Source: Paludibacteraceae bacterium
GTDB lineage: Bacteria > Bacteroidota > Bacteroidia > Bacteroidales > Paludibacteraceae
Reading direction: 5' to 3'
Length of the DNA: 64,000 nt
Assembly (NCBI GenBank): GCA_017439235.1
Contig: JAFSJN010000007.1
Coordinates: 1 to 64,000 of the forward strand
Position numbers and translations under genes: made by a program
The notes under the pieces: generated by a model
What the model was told of the DNA's origin: nothing
The model's database searches: none
The model's input: only the letters and a program-made list of their open reading frames with translations
Shown: in pieces, positions 42,543-51,209 of the stretch
How positions within the stretch are numbered: position 1 is the stretch's first letter
How the letters are laid out: each line of letters begins with the position of its first letter

Positions 42543-43919
42543 ATGTTAACATTAAAACAGATTTATGACGATAAGGCTCGCGTCATCGCGGGTCTGGAGA
42601 AGAAGCACTTTGCCGGTGCTACCGAGGCGATAGAAGAAGTATTGCGTCTGGACACCGAGCGCAAAGCTGCTCAGCAGCAGAAAGATGCCGCCGCAGCCGA
42701 GATGAACCGTCTCAGCAAGTCGATTGGAGCTCTGATGGCCCAAGGCAAACGCGATGAGGCCGAGGCCGCCAAAACTCAGACAGGCGACCTGAAGGCTCAG
42801 ATTGCGCAATACGACACACAGATGGCTGCTGCCGAAGAGGCACAGACTAAGTTGCTGCTCACTATCCCCAATGTACCTTATGACCTCGTTCCCCAAGGTG
42901 CGAGCGCAGAGGATAACCTGGCAGTCAAAGTAGGCGGATGGAAATTCGGAGCCGCTTTAGCCGCTTTGGATCAACCCAACGAGAAAGCTTTCAGTGCCGA
43001 GGGTGCTGCTATCGCCCTCAAAGACTGGCCTGCAGCCGAAGACCCGCAACCCGCATACGCCAAACTGCCCCACTGGGAGTTGGCTAAGAAATACAACCTT
43101 ATCGACTTCGACCTGGGTGTTAAGATTACAGGTGCCGGTTTCCCCGTATATACGGCGCAAGGAGCTCGTCTGCAACGCGCCCTTATCAATTTCTTCCTCA
43201 CCGAGGCTGGTAAGGCAGGATATATAGAGATTATGCCGCCGGCAGTAGTCAATCAGGCATCCGGTTACGGAACAGGACAACTGCCCGACAAAGAGGGACA
43301 GATGTATCACTGCGAGGTGGATGACCTCTATCTTATCCCAACAGCTGAGGTTCCTGTAACTAACCTCTATCGCGATGAGATTATCGACGAGGCTCAGTTG
43401 CCTATCAAGAACTGCGCTTATACCGAGTGTTTCCGTCGCGAGGCCGGCAGTTACGGTAAGGATGTACGCGGACTGAACCGTCTGCATGAGTTCTCGAAAG
43501 TAGAGATCGTGCGCATCGACACGCCCGAACATTCGGATGCTTCGCATAAGGAAATGCTAGCACACGTAGAAGGATTGCTCAAGAAATTGGAACTGCCCTA
43601 CCGTATCCTGCGTCTGAGTGGTGGCGATATGAGTTTCACCGCTGCTATTTGTTATGACTTTGAGGTATACAGCGAGGCACAGCATCGTTGGCTCGAAGTA
43701 TCGTCGACTTCTAATTTCGACACCTATCAGGCCAACCGTCTCAAATGCCGTTATCGTCGTGCTGAGGACAAGAAAGTGCAGATTGCGCACACCCTCAACG
43801 GTTCGGCTTTGGCCCTTCCGCGCATCGTCGCAGCCCTGCTGGAGAATAACCAGTGCGAAGAAGGAATTCGCATACCGAAAGCCTTGCAACCCTTCTTTGG
43901 CGATGATATGATTCGCTAA
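42543..43919 (+). CDS. serS: seryl-tRNA synthetase
   Basis: 458 residues. N-terminal coiled-coil arm (about 30-110, Ala/Gln/Glu-rich) that holds the tRNA variable arm. Class II motif 2 is 'TECFRREAGSYGKDVRGLNR' and motif 3 'NGSALALPRIVAALLENNQC'. It charges tRNA-Ser, including tRNA-Ser(CGA) at 39.9 kb. The core is longer than the E. coli enzyme by about 25 residues. Confidence 0.97.
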   Translation: MLTLKQIYDDKARVIAGLEKKHFAGATEAIEEVLRLDTERKAAQQQKDAAAAEMNRLSKSIGALMAQGKRDEAEAAKTQTGDLKAQIAQYDTQMAAAEEAQTKLLLTIPNVPYDLVPQGASAEDNLAVKVGGWKFGAALAALDQPNEKAFSAEGAAIALKDWPAAEDPQPAYAKLPHWELAKKYNLIDFDLGVKITGAGFPVYTAQGARLQRALINFFLTEAGKAGYIEIMPPAVVNQASGYGTGQLPDKEGQMYHCEVDDLYLIPTAEVPVTNLYRDEIIDEAQLPIKNCAYTECFRREAGSYGKDVRGLNRLHEFSKVEIVRIDTPEHSDASHKEMLAHVEGLLKKLELPYRILRLSGGDMSFTAAICYDFEVYSEAQHRWLEVSSTSNFDTYQANRLKCRYRRAEDKKVQIAHTLNGSALALPRIVAALLENNQCEEGIRIPKALQPFFGDDMIR

Positions 43920-44047
43920 AATGCAAAAAAATGCAGGAAAATTTGTGTATATGCAAAAAAAGTTGTACTTTTGTAGGCCAATGTGCGTGAATGAATCCCT
44001 AAGCGAATAAAAATTCAGAATAATAACATAAAAACACAACTTATCTT

Positions 44048-46210
44048 ATGGCTAAAGTTTATCAGGCTAACGAAATCAAAAACATTGCCTTAATGGGCGG
44101 TAGCGGATCGGGTAAGACCACCTTGATGGAGTCGATGCTCTTCGAGGCTGGTGTTATCAAACGTCGCGGTACTATTGAAGCACAGTCGACGGTTTGCGAC
44201 TACTTCCCGGTAGAAAAAGAGTACGGTTATTCCGTTTTCTCCACAGTATGTAACGTCGAGTTCGGCGGCAAGAAACTCAACATGATTGACTGCGCCGGTT
44301 CGGACGACTTCTGCGGAGGTACAGTAACCGCCCTGCACGTAGTAGACACAGCAGTTATCGTATTGACCGCTAACGGCGGCGTAGAAGTAGGTACGCAGAA
44401 CAACTTCCGCTTGGCAGAGAACGCCAAGAAGCCCGTGGTATTTGTTGTCAACAAATGTGACCACGAGAATGCCAACTTCGAGCGCACTTTTGAGGCGCTG
44501 AAGGACAACTTCGGCAATAAAGTCGTTTTGGTACAATATCCCGTTAACGCCGGTGCCGGTTTCAACTCGGTTATCGATGTGCTGAAAGGCAAGATGTTAG
44601 TCTGGAAGCCCGAAGGCGGAGCTCCTGAGATGAAAGATATCCCCGCTTCGGAGCAAGGTAAGGTAGAAGAACTCTTAGGTGCTCTTCACGAGATGGCCGC
44701 CGAGGCTGATGAGGCTCTGATGGAGAAATTCTTTGAAGAAGGAACGCTGAGCGAGGAAGAGACCATGCGTGGTCTGAAAGTAGTCTTCGCTGAGGCAGGT
44801 GTATATCCCGTGATGTGCGCTTGCGGCGTTAAGGATATGGGTGCTCGTCGTCTGATGGAGTTCCTTGGCGAAATGGCCCCAGCAGTAGCTGACGCTGTTA
44901 AGCCCAAGACGGCTGACGGTAAGGAAGTAATTCCCGATGCTAAAGCTCCCGCTTCGATGTTCATCTTCAAGACCAGCGTAGAACCGCATATCGGTGAGGT
45001 TAACTACTTCAAGGTAATGCAAGGTACTATTCATGGTGCCGATGACCTTCAGAATATGGACCGCGGCTCTAAGGAGCGTATCTCGCAATTGTATACCGTA
45101 GCCGGAAGTATCCGCGTGCCGGTAGACGAAGTTGCTGCAGGTGATATCGCTGCTACCGTTAAGTTGAAAGATACCCGCACGGGTAACACCCTCAACGCCA
45201 AGGATTGCGACAACACCTATCCTGCTATTCAATATCCCGAACCCAAATATCGTCGCGCTATCAAGCCCGTCAATGAAGCTGATGCCGAGAAGTTGAGTGC
45301 TCTGCTGACCCGCATGCACGAAGAGGATCCCACTTGGCTTATCGAGCAATCGAAAGAGTTGAAGCAGACCATCGTAAGCGGTCAGGGTGAGTTCCACTTG
45401 CGCACCCTCAAATGGCGTCTGGAGAACAATGATAAGATGATGGTAGAGTTCGTAGAGCCTAAGATTCCGTATCGTGAGACGATTACCAAGTCCGCTCGTG
45501 CCGACTATCGTCATAAGAAACAGTCCGGTGGTAGCGGTCAGTTCGGTGAAGTACACCTGATCGTAGAGCCGTATGTAGAAGGTGAGCCCGTTAAGGAGAC
45601 CTATAAGTTCGGTAACCAGGAATATAAGATTTCCGTTAAGGATACCCAAGAGATACCTCTGGAGTGGGGCGGTAAGTTGGTATTGATCAACTCTATCGTA
45701 GGTGGTGCTATCGATGCACGCTTTATCCCGGCTATCCTGAAGGGTATCATGGACCGTATCGAGCAAGGCCCGTTGACCGGTTCGTATGCTCGTGACGTAC
45801 GCGTCATCATCTACGACGGTAAGATGCACCCGGTAGACAGTAACGAAATATCGTTCCGTCTGGCAGGTCGTAACGCCTTCGCCGAGGCCTTCCGTAACGC
45901 CAACCCGAAAGTACTGGAGCCTATCTACGAAGTAGAGGTATTGGTTCCCGGTGAAATGATGGGTGACGTAATGAGCGATATCAACGGTCGTCGCGGTATG
46001 GTATTGGGTATGGAAGCCGAAAAGAACTTCCAACGCCTCAAAGCTCTCGTTCCGCTGAAGGAGATGTCGAGCTACAGCACCACGCTGTCGAGTATTACCG
46101 GCGGTCGTGCTACCTTCACCATGAAGTTCAAATCCTACGAGCTCGTGCCTGCCGATGTACAGGATAAGCTCATCAAGGAATACGCTGCTCAGCAGGCAGA
46201 AGAAGATTAA
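44048..46210 (+). CDS. elongation factor G paralogue (EF-G2 type)
   Basis: 720 residues with the five EF-G domains. G1 is 'MGGSGSGKTTLMESM' (17-25) and G4 'NKCDHENANF'. The G3 motif, normally DTPGHVDF, is 'DCAGSDDF' (81-88), so the catalytic His is replaced by Ser and switch II is altered. Domain IV and V read 'GSGQFGEVHLIVEPYVEGEP' and 'INGRRGMVLGMEAEKNFQRL'. The paralogue EF-G2 of Bacteroides thetaiotaomicron has been reported to support translocation without GTP hydrolysis under starvation. The same loss here suggests the same role. Promoter near 43973 (TACTTTTG). Confidence 0.88.
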   Translation: MAKVYQANEIKNIALMGGSGSGKTTLMESMLFEAGVIKRRGTIEAQSTVCDYFPVEKEYGYSVFSTVCNVEFGGKKLNMIDCAGSDDFCGGTVTALHVVDTAVIVLTANGGVEVGTQNNFRLAENAKKPVVFVVNKCDHENANFERTFEALKDNFGNKVVLVQYPVNAGAGFNSVIDVLKGKMLVWKPEGGAPEMKDIPASEQGKVEELLGALHEMAAEADEALMEKFFEEGTLSEEETMRGLKVVFAEAGVYPVMCACGVKDMGARRLMEFLGEMAPAVADAVKPKTADGKEVIPDAKAPASMFIFKTSVEPHIGEVNYFKVMQGTIHGADDLQNMDRGSKERISQLYTVAGSIRVPVDEVAAGDIAATVKLKDTRTGNTLNAKDCDNTYPAIQYPEPKYRRAIKPVNEADAEKLSALLTRMHEEDPTWLIEQSKELKQTIVSGQGEFHLRTLKWRLENNDKMMVEFVEPKIPYRETITKSARADYRHKKQSGGSGQFGEVHLIVEPYVEGEPVKETYKFGNQEYKISVKDTQEIPLEWGGKLVLINSIVGGAIDARFIPAILKGIMDRIEQGPLTGSYARDVRVIIYDGKMHPVDSNEISFRLAGRNAFAEAFRNANPKVLEPIYEVEVLVPGEMMGDVMSDINGRRGMVLGMEAEKNFQRLKALVPLKEMSSYSTTLSSITGGRATFTMKFKSYELVPADVQDKLIKEYAAQQAEED

Positions 46211-46212
46211 AT

Positions 46213-47610
46213 ATGCTTCTTGCGTTTGCCTTCTTTTGGTACGTACAGTTTGCGGACAAGGCCGGGTCACATCCCGTAGCCTTGTCCGCTCGGGCTGTAG
46301 AGCAGCGTGAGCAGTGGCATATAGCTACTGATTCATTGGACTACGCCGTTGTGCCGGCTTATGTAGATAGTCTGCGGGCACGAGGAGCGCGCGTGTGTCA
46401 CGTGTCGCGATGGATGAACAGCGCGACGGTGGAGGCCTCAGAGGCTACTGCCGCATCGCTGCGCAGCCTGCCTTTTGTCACAGAGGTGACGATGACGCGC
46501 GACCACAGTCCCCTACTCTATGGCGCTCCCCAACGGCGTAAACTGCGTACAGATAATATAGGCAGCGACTATGCCTATAGCGGCAAACAGTTGAGTACAT
46601 ACAACCTCCTGCCTATGCATGAGCAAGGCTATGAAGGACAAGGCATACGCATCGCCGTCATCGACGGGTCGTTTGCCAAGTTACCGACTTTAGGATGTTT
46701 CGATTATGTGCGTCAGCGTATCATCGGAGCCTATTCGTTTGTCGATGACGACACGCAAGGCGTGTATGACACAGGCAGCGACCACGGCGTAGCGTGCTTG
46801 AGCACGATAGCCGCTAAGACGAGCAACTACCACGGTGCAGCTACTGAGGCGGAGTATGTAGTCATCCAGAGCGAAGAAGACCCGTACGAGTCGCCCAAAG
46901 AGCCGGACAATTTAGTGGCGGCATTGGAGTTGTGCGACAGTCTGGGAGTCAATATCGTATCGATTAGTCTGGGCTATTCACAGTTCGACAACAGCAGTTG
47001 GAGTTATACGTATCAGGATATGGACGGTCGCCGTACGCGTGCCTCGCGTGCTGCCACGATTGCTGCCCGTAAGGGTATGCTGCTATGTGTAGCGATAGGT
47101 AATGAAGGCACTGACGATTGGCGTTATCTGTCGGCTCCGGCTGATGCAGACAGTATATTGACGGTAGGGGCAGTGGATACAGACAGTCTCATCGGCTCGT
47201 TCTCTTCTTACGGACCGAGTTGGGACGATCGCATCAAACCGGAGGTGTGTGCCGTAGGTGTACGGACGACGGTATATAATGCCAATAACGTAGCCTATCG
47301 CTCCAATGGCACCAGTTTTGCTTGTCCGCTGTTAGCAGGCATGGCGGCCTGTGTATGGTCGGCTCTTCCCGACGAGAATGCTATGCAGATACGCGAGCGC
47401 ATCATCCGTTCGGCGGACCGTTATGCGCATCCCGATGACCATTACGGCTACGGCATACCAAATGCGTGGGCAGCCTATCAGGCTACGCCTACCAATATCC
47501 AAGAGTTTTCTACAGAGACACCGGGTGTAAGCAAGATGCTACGCCACGGTCGCATCGTCATTATTCGTGACGGGCGTTTTTACGACCTGACGGGCGTCCG
47601 CGTTTTTTAG
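46213..47610 (+). CDS. subtilisin-like S8 serine protease, secreted
   Basis: 465 residues beginning 2 bp after the EF-G2 stop. The N-terminus is hydrophobic (signal). The catalytic triad is Asp151 in 'IAVIDGSFAKL', His191 in 'TGSDHGVACLSTIA' and Ser368 in 'SNGTSFACPLLAGMA'; oxyanion Asn is in 'AIGNEGTDD'. Residues 430-465 ('KMLRHGRIVIIRDGRFYDLT' and 'GVRVF') form a short tail like those ending many Bacteroidales exported proteins. The 3' end overlaps the convergent DUF4290 gene by 50 bp. Confidence 0.9.
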   Translation: MLLAFAFFWYVQFADKAGSHPVALSARAVEQREQWHIATDSLDYAVVPAYVDSLRARGARVCHVSRWMNSATVEASEATAASLRSLPFVTEVTMTRDHSPLLYGAPQRRKLRTDNIGSDYAYSGKQLSTYNLLPMHEQGYEGQGIRIAVIDGSFAKLPTLGCFDYVRQRIIGAYSFVDDDTQGVYDTGSDHGVACLSTIAAKTSNYHGAATEAEYVVIQSEEDPYESPKEPDNLVAALELCDSLGVNIVSISLGYSQFDNSSWSYTYQDMDGRRTRASRAATIAARKGMLLCVAIGNEGTDDWRYLSAPADADSILTVGAVDTDSLIGSFSSYGPSWDDRIKPEVCAVGVRTTVYNANNVAYRSNGTSFACPLLAGMAACVWSALPDENAMQIRERIIRSADRYAHPDDHYGYGIPNAWAAYQATPTNIQEFSTETPGVSKMLRHGRIVIIRDGRFYDLTGVRVF

Positions 47611-48064
47611 GCGCAGGGGCAACAGCAGGTTTTTCCGCAGCAGGCTTTTCTTGTGCAGGTTGTTGTGCGGCAGGTTTTTCCGGCTGTGCAGGTTTAGTTA
47701 CAGGCTGTTGCTGTGAGGACTGTTGCTGTGAGGGCTGTTGCTGAGCGGGCTTAGCCTCATGATTCTTGCGGTCGGGGCGGACGTTGAAGTCAGCTTTGCG
47801 CTGCTGTATAGCCTCATCGAAGCCGGGGAAGTCGGTTGACAGGCCTCCGTTGCTGAGGGTGCGTATATCGTCTTTGATACGCTGTGCACCAATCTCCTGG
47901 TCTTTGTTCCACACCATGTTGCGTTGCCGCATACACTGTGCTATATAGACGGTGAGGCGTTCACGTGCAGTGCGGTCAGGCTCGGTCTGAGCCACACGAA
48001 TCATATCCTGGATGATGCGACCATAGTTGCGCATCTTGATGGGTTCTACGTTACGAGAAATCAT
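47561..48064 (-). CDS. DUF4290-type protein with AT-hook-like tail
   Basis: 167 residues. 'MRNYGRIIQDMIRVAQTEPD' and 'ERLTVYIAQCMRQRNMVWNK' fit the Bacteroidetes family DUF4290. Residues 105-150 are Gln/Pro/Ala/Lys-rich low complexity. The C-terminus 'KKRGRPSGRKNARHE' is a textbook AT-hook core (RGRP) and suggests DNA binding. Most of the tail is antisense to the 3' end of the S8 protease gene. Function unknown. Confidence 0.65.
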   Translation of the reverse strand: MISRNVEPIKMRNYGRIIQDMIRVAQTEPDRTARERLTVYIAQCMRQRNMVWNKDQEIGAQRIKDDIRTLSNGGLSTDFPGFDEAIQQRKADFNVRPDRKNHEAKPAQQQPSQQQSSQQQPVTKPAQPEKPAAQQPAQEKPAAEKPAVAPAPKKRGRPSGRKNARHE

Positions 48065-48076
48065 ATAGCGAGTAGT

Positions 48077-49168
48077 TTATTTACGATAGAGATAAATCAT
48101 TGTAGGATAGTGGTCTCCGTATCCATCCTGCCAAACGCCGGCTTTATGGGTACGCAGGGGCGTGCCTTTATCTTTTCCTTCCTGAACGGTGAGGAAGGGT
48201 TTATTGAATATCTGCGATTTCCAGTAACACCACTTGCCGCTCTCCAATTGTTCGTTCATGAGGGGTTCGGAGATAATGATTTGGTCGAAGAGGTTCCATT
48301 GTCCCTGATAGGCGAGAGAGCCGATGCCTCGTTCAAGTTTGAGCCACATCGTATTGAAGAATCCCTGTGCACCCACCTCGTCGCGTGTCTTGCGGGCACC
48401 GAGGACGGAGGCGCAGCTATGGTTGAAGGGGTCATCGTTGAGGTCACCCATGATGATAATCTTAGCTTTAGGTTCGCGGAAGTATATACTGTCGCAGATC
48501 TTAAGGGTCAGCATAGCGGCTGTATCACGTCCGGGACGGCTGGACAACTCGCCTCCGTATCGGCTGGGCCAGTGGTTGACGATCATGTGAATCTTCTCGG
48601 GGCTGCCGTCTTGGCGGAGGTAACCGGAGACGCACAGTTGCAGACGTGTCTTTATCTCGCCTCCGTCAGCATAGTGTGCTTTGAGTTCATATCCGCTGAC
48701 TTTAGTAGGTTTGAAGAGGACGGTATCGTAGAGGAAGCCCACATCAACGCCGCGGCGGTCGGGGCCCTCAAGGAGGATGGGTTTATAGCGGCGACCGTAT
48801 TGGCTGTTGGTCTCGGCACACAGGTCTTCGAGACAGCCTATATTCTCGACCTCGGCCACGCCGACACAAGCGGCACCGCGGGGGTCGACATCCAGTCCTA
48901 ATTGCGAGACGGCGTAGGCCATCTTCTTAATCTTACTCTCGTATTTGAGTGGTGTCCACTTCATGCCTCCGTCTGGGAGGTATTCGTAGTCGTTCTTACC
49001 CTCGTCATGGATAGTATCGAAGAGGTTTTCAAGGTTGTAGAAAGCGATACAACGTACGTGGAGGTTTTGTCCGATGGGCTCATCGTCCTGGGCGATGCTC
49101 TTGGTGCAAGGCATAAGAGCGATCATCATGACGGCGGTCAGGAAGCCGAAAGAAAAGATGTGTTTCAT
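48077..49168 (-). CDS. secreted endonuclease/exonuclease/phosphatase-family protein
   Basis: 363 residues from the ATG at 49168; an upstream TTG is too near the promoter. Signal peptide 'FGFLTAVMMIALMPCTKSIA'. EEP motifs: 'IAFYNLENLFDT', 'GVAEVENIGCLEDLCAE' (metal Glu), 'IVNHWPSRYGGE' (His), 'IIMGDLNDDPFNHS' (Asp/Asn) and 'GDHYPTMIYLYRK' (final His). The protein probably cleaves nucleic acid or phosphoesters outside the cytoplasm. Confidence 0.85.
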   Translation of the reverse strand: MKHIFSFGFLTAVMMIALMPCTKSIAQDDEPIGQNLHVRCIAFYNLENLFDTIHDEGKNDYEYLPDGGMKWTPLKYESKIKKMAYAVSQLGLDVDPRGAACVGVAEVENIGCLEDLCAETNSQYGRRYKPILLEGPDRRGVDVGFLYDTVLFKPTKVSGYELKAHYADGGEIKTRLQLCVSGYLRQDGSPEKIHMIVNHWPSRYGGELSSRPGRDTAAMLTLKICDSIYFREPKAKIIIMGDLNDDPFNHSCASVLGARKTRDEVGAQGFFNTMWLKLERGIGSLAYQGQWNLFDQIIISEPLMNEQLESGKWCYWKSQIFNKPFLTVQEGKDKGTPLRTHKAGVWQDGYGDHYPTMIYLYRK

Positions 49169-49232
49169 AGGTAACGGATATGAATTTTTCAAATTTTGTG
49201 CAAAAGTACATATTTTTTACCGAATACGCAAA

Positions 49233-49261
49233 TTTAATTCTTAATTTTTAATTTTTAATTC
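49233..49261. repeat. 7-nt-period repeat between the nuclease and ssb promoters
   Basis: TTAATTC/TTAATTT units repeat four times; a reverse-complement relation to the AATTAAA islands elsewhere. Confidence 0.8.
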
Positions 49262-49323
49262 AAATATTTGCGCGTTTGCAAATATTTTTGTACCTTTGCA
49301 GTCGAAAATTAAAACCCAACGTT

Positions 49324-49749
49324 ATGAGTTCTGTAAACAAAGTTATTTTAATAGGTAACGTAGGCGCTGATCCTGAAGTGCGTTACTTGGACCGCGGAGT
49401 AGCTATTGCCAATTTCAATTTAGCTACAACGGAGCGCGGTTACACGATGCAAAACGGTACTCAGGTACCGGACAAGACCGACTGGCACGCCATCGTCTTA
49501 TGGCGCAACTTAGCCGAGTGGGCGGAGAAGTTTATTCGCAAGGGCATGAAGATATATGTCGAAGGCAAGCTTCAGACGCGCACGTGGGAGAAAGAAGGTC
49601 AGTTACGTCGCAAGACGGAAGTTATCGCCGAGAACGTGCAGATCCTTTACCGTCCCGAGGAGTATCGTAACCTCGGCCGTGAGGACGCTGAGCCGTTGCC
49701 CGTCCAGCCCGAGTCGGCTGCGATGGAGGACGATGAGCCGATTTTCTAA
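49324..49749 (+). CDS. ssb: single-stranded DNA-binding protein
   Basis: 141 residues from the ATG at 49324, after the promoter (TACCTTTG near 49291-49298). 'MSSVNKVILIGNVGADPEVR', 'DWHAIVLWRNLAEWAEKFIR' and 'IYVEGKLQTRTWEKEGQ' form the OB fold. The acidic tip 'MEDDEPIF' recruits partner proteins. The last 128 bp are antisense to the methyltransferase gene. Confidence 0.96.
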   Translation: MSSVNKVILIGNVGADPEVRYLDRGVAIANFNLATTERGYTMQNGTQVPDKTDWHAIVLWRNLAEWAEKFIRKGMKIYVEGKLQTRTWEKEGQLRRKTEVIAENVQILYRPEEYRNLGREDAEPLPVQPESAAMEDDEPIF

Positions 49750-50899
49750 CCTCGTTAGTCACAAAAGCCTTGCGTTCGCCCGCGAAGAGGCGGTAGCAGT
49801 TAAAGAGGCAATCCAGTTCACCATTCAAGAGGTGAACTTTTTTTTCGGGTTTGAGGCCTATACATTTGAGGGCTTCGTCGTTTGAGGAGATAATCCAAGC
49901 CGTAGCTCCGGTAAAGTGATGTTTGAGGGCGGAGCCTATGTCGGCATATAGGCGCAGGACGTCCTTATCTTGCGCCAGTCGTTCGCCGTAGGGGGGATTC
50001 ATCATGACCAGGGCGCCTTCGGCCTGCAGGTCATGGAGTTCCTGGATGCGCACCTGTCGCACGTCGATACATTTAGCTTGTCCTGACGCTCGTACGTTTT
50101 TGAGAGCAGCCTGCACGGCATAGAAAGAGGCGTCGCTACCATATATATGATGCGTGAAAGCGCGCTCGCGCGAGTCGTCGTTGTAGATGTCGCTCCATAG
50201 GTCGGCATCGAAATCGTTCCATCGTTCAAAGGCAAAGGAAGAGCGGAAGATGCCGGGTGCTATATTTTGGGCTATGAGAGCCGCTTCGATGAGGATTGTA
50301 CCGGAGCCGCACATAGGGTCGTAGAAGTCGCATTGTCCGTGCCAGCCTGCCATGAGGAGCATGCCGGCCGCTAAGGCTTCATTGACGGGTGCTTCGGTAG
50401 TAGCTACGCGGTAGCCGCGTTTATGCAGACTCTCGCCGCTGCTGTCGAGGGATATAGTAACCTGTGTAGCGGCTATATGCACGTTGATATAGAGGTCGGG
50501 ATTGGTGACTTTGACATTAGGTCTTTTGCCTTCTCGTTCGTTCCAGAAGTCGGCGATAGCATCTTTGACGCGGTAGGTGACGTATCGTGAATGTCGGAAG
50601 TCCTCGCTATAGACGGTAGCGTCGATGGCAAAGGTAGTAGTGACGTTCATGTAGTGCGCCCAGTCGATATTTTTAGCCTGCTCATAGACAGCATCGGCAT
50701 CGTGCGCCGTGAAGGAGGCGATAGGCATGAGAATACGTGAGGCGGTACGCAGGCACAGGTTAGCTTTGTAAAGCATCGCCTTGTCGCCCTCAAAAGATAC
50801 GGCACGTCGCTCGGTACGGATATTTTCGGCTCCCAATGCCGCTAGTTCGTCGGCGAGTACCGGTTCGAGGCCCTTAAATGTTTTAGCCAATAATTGCAT
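49622..50899 (-). CDS. THUMP-domain 23S rRNA methyltransferase (RlmL N-terminal type)
   Basis: 425 residues from the ATG at 50899; the preceding frame crosses the promoter. 'MQLLAKTFKGLEPVLADELA' starts a THUMP domain, 'HKRGYRVATTEAPVNEALAA' follows, 'DPMCGSGTILIEAALIAQNI' is SAM motif I and 'MMNPPYGERL' the catalytic NPPY. It methylates N2 of a guanine in 23S rRNA (G2445 in E. coli). The C-terminal ~45 residues are Arg/Pro/Gly-rich and run antisense over the ssb 3' end. Confidence 0.9.
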   Translation of the reverse strand: MQLLAKTFKGLEPVLADELAALGAENIRTERRAVSFEGDKAMLYKANLCLRTASRILMPIASFTAHDADAVYEQAKNIDWAHYMNVTTTFAIDATVYSEDFRHSRYVTYRVKDAIADFWNEREGKRPNVKVTNPDLYINVHIAATQVTISLDSSGESLHKRGYRVATTEAPVNEALAAGMLLMAGWHGQCDFYDPMCGSGTILIEAALIAQNIAPGIFRSSFAFERWNDFDADLWSDIYNDDSRERAFTHHIYGSDASFYAVQAALKNVRASGQAKCIDVRQVRIQELHDLQAEGALVMMNPPYGERLAQDKDVLRLYADIGSALKHHFTGATAWIISSNDEALKCIGLKPEKKVHLLNGELDCLFNCYRLFAGERKAFVTNEVRKSAHRPPSQPTRAGRATAQRPHGRGYDTPRDGKGSARSRR

Positions 50900-51209
50900 A
50901 GTCAACCAATTAATGGTGCAAAAGTACAAAATATTTTGCATGCATGCAAATATTTGAATTAAAAAATGACAATTAAGAATCAAAATCACGGGATATATAC
51001 ATAGTATATATAGGGTATGGTATGATACGGTATTCCCTCGTGGTAGTTGGGGAGTGTGGTGGTGGCTTTGTCATCCAAAACCACAAATCTACATAAAAAA
51101 AACACACAAATTTGCATATATGCAAAATATTTTATACCTTTGCACGCTGAACGTGCAAGAAGAGCTGATAGTTAAGAGCTAAAAGTTAAGAGTTAAGAGT
51201 TAAAAGACA
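50900..51209. other. divergent intergenic region
   Basis: 310 bp. It holds a minus-strand promoter for the methyltransferase (TACTTTTG near 50921), a weak 7-nt-period stretch (50957-50990), an AT-rich run with GGTAT/TATAT words, then the plus-strand promoter of the SpoIIE-type gene (TATACCTTTG ending near 51141), a small hairpin TTGCACG/CGTGCAA in the leader, and a clear heptamer repeat at 51171-51205. Confidence 0.6.
51171..51205 (+). repeat. 7-nt-period repeat in the leader of the SpoIIE-type gene
   Basis: GTTAAGA, GCTAAAA, GTTAAGA, GTTAAGA, GTTAAAA at 51171, 51178, 51185, 51192 and 51199. It ends 4 bp before the ATG at 51210. Confidence 0.92.

Noticed and set aside
44675..46270. 531-codon open frame antisense to the EF-G paralogue
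   Set aside because: It mirrors the strongly biased codons of a conserved gene, has no recognisable domain, no promoter, and lacks similarity to any family I know.
47924..48901. 325-codon open frame antisense to the nuclease gene
   Set aside because: The minus-strand frame has full EEP motifs and a signal peptide; the antisense product has none.
51000..51050. GGTAT/TATAT-rich short repeats near 51.0 kb
   Set aside because: Irregular 5-6-nt spacing, not the 7-nt period, and likely simple AT-rich sequence.
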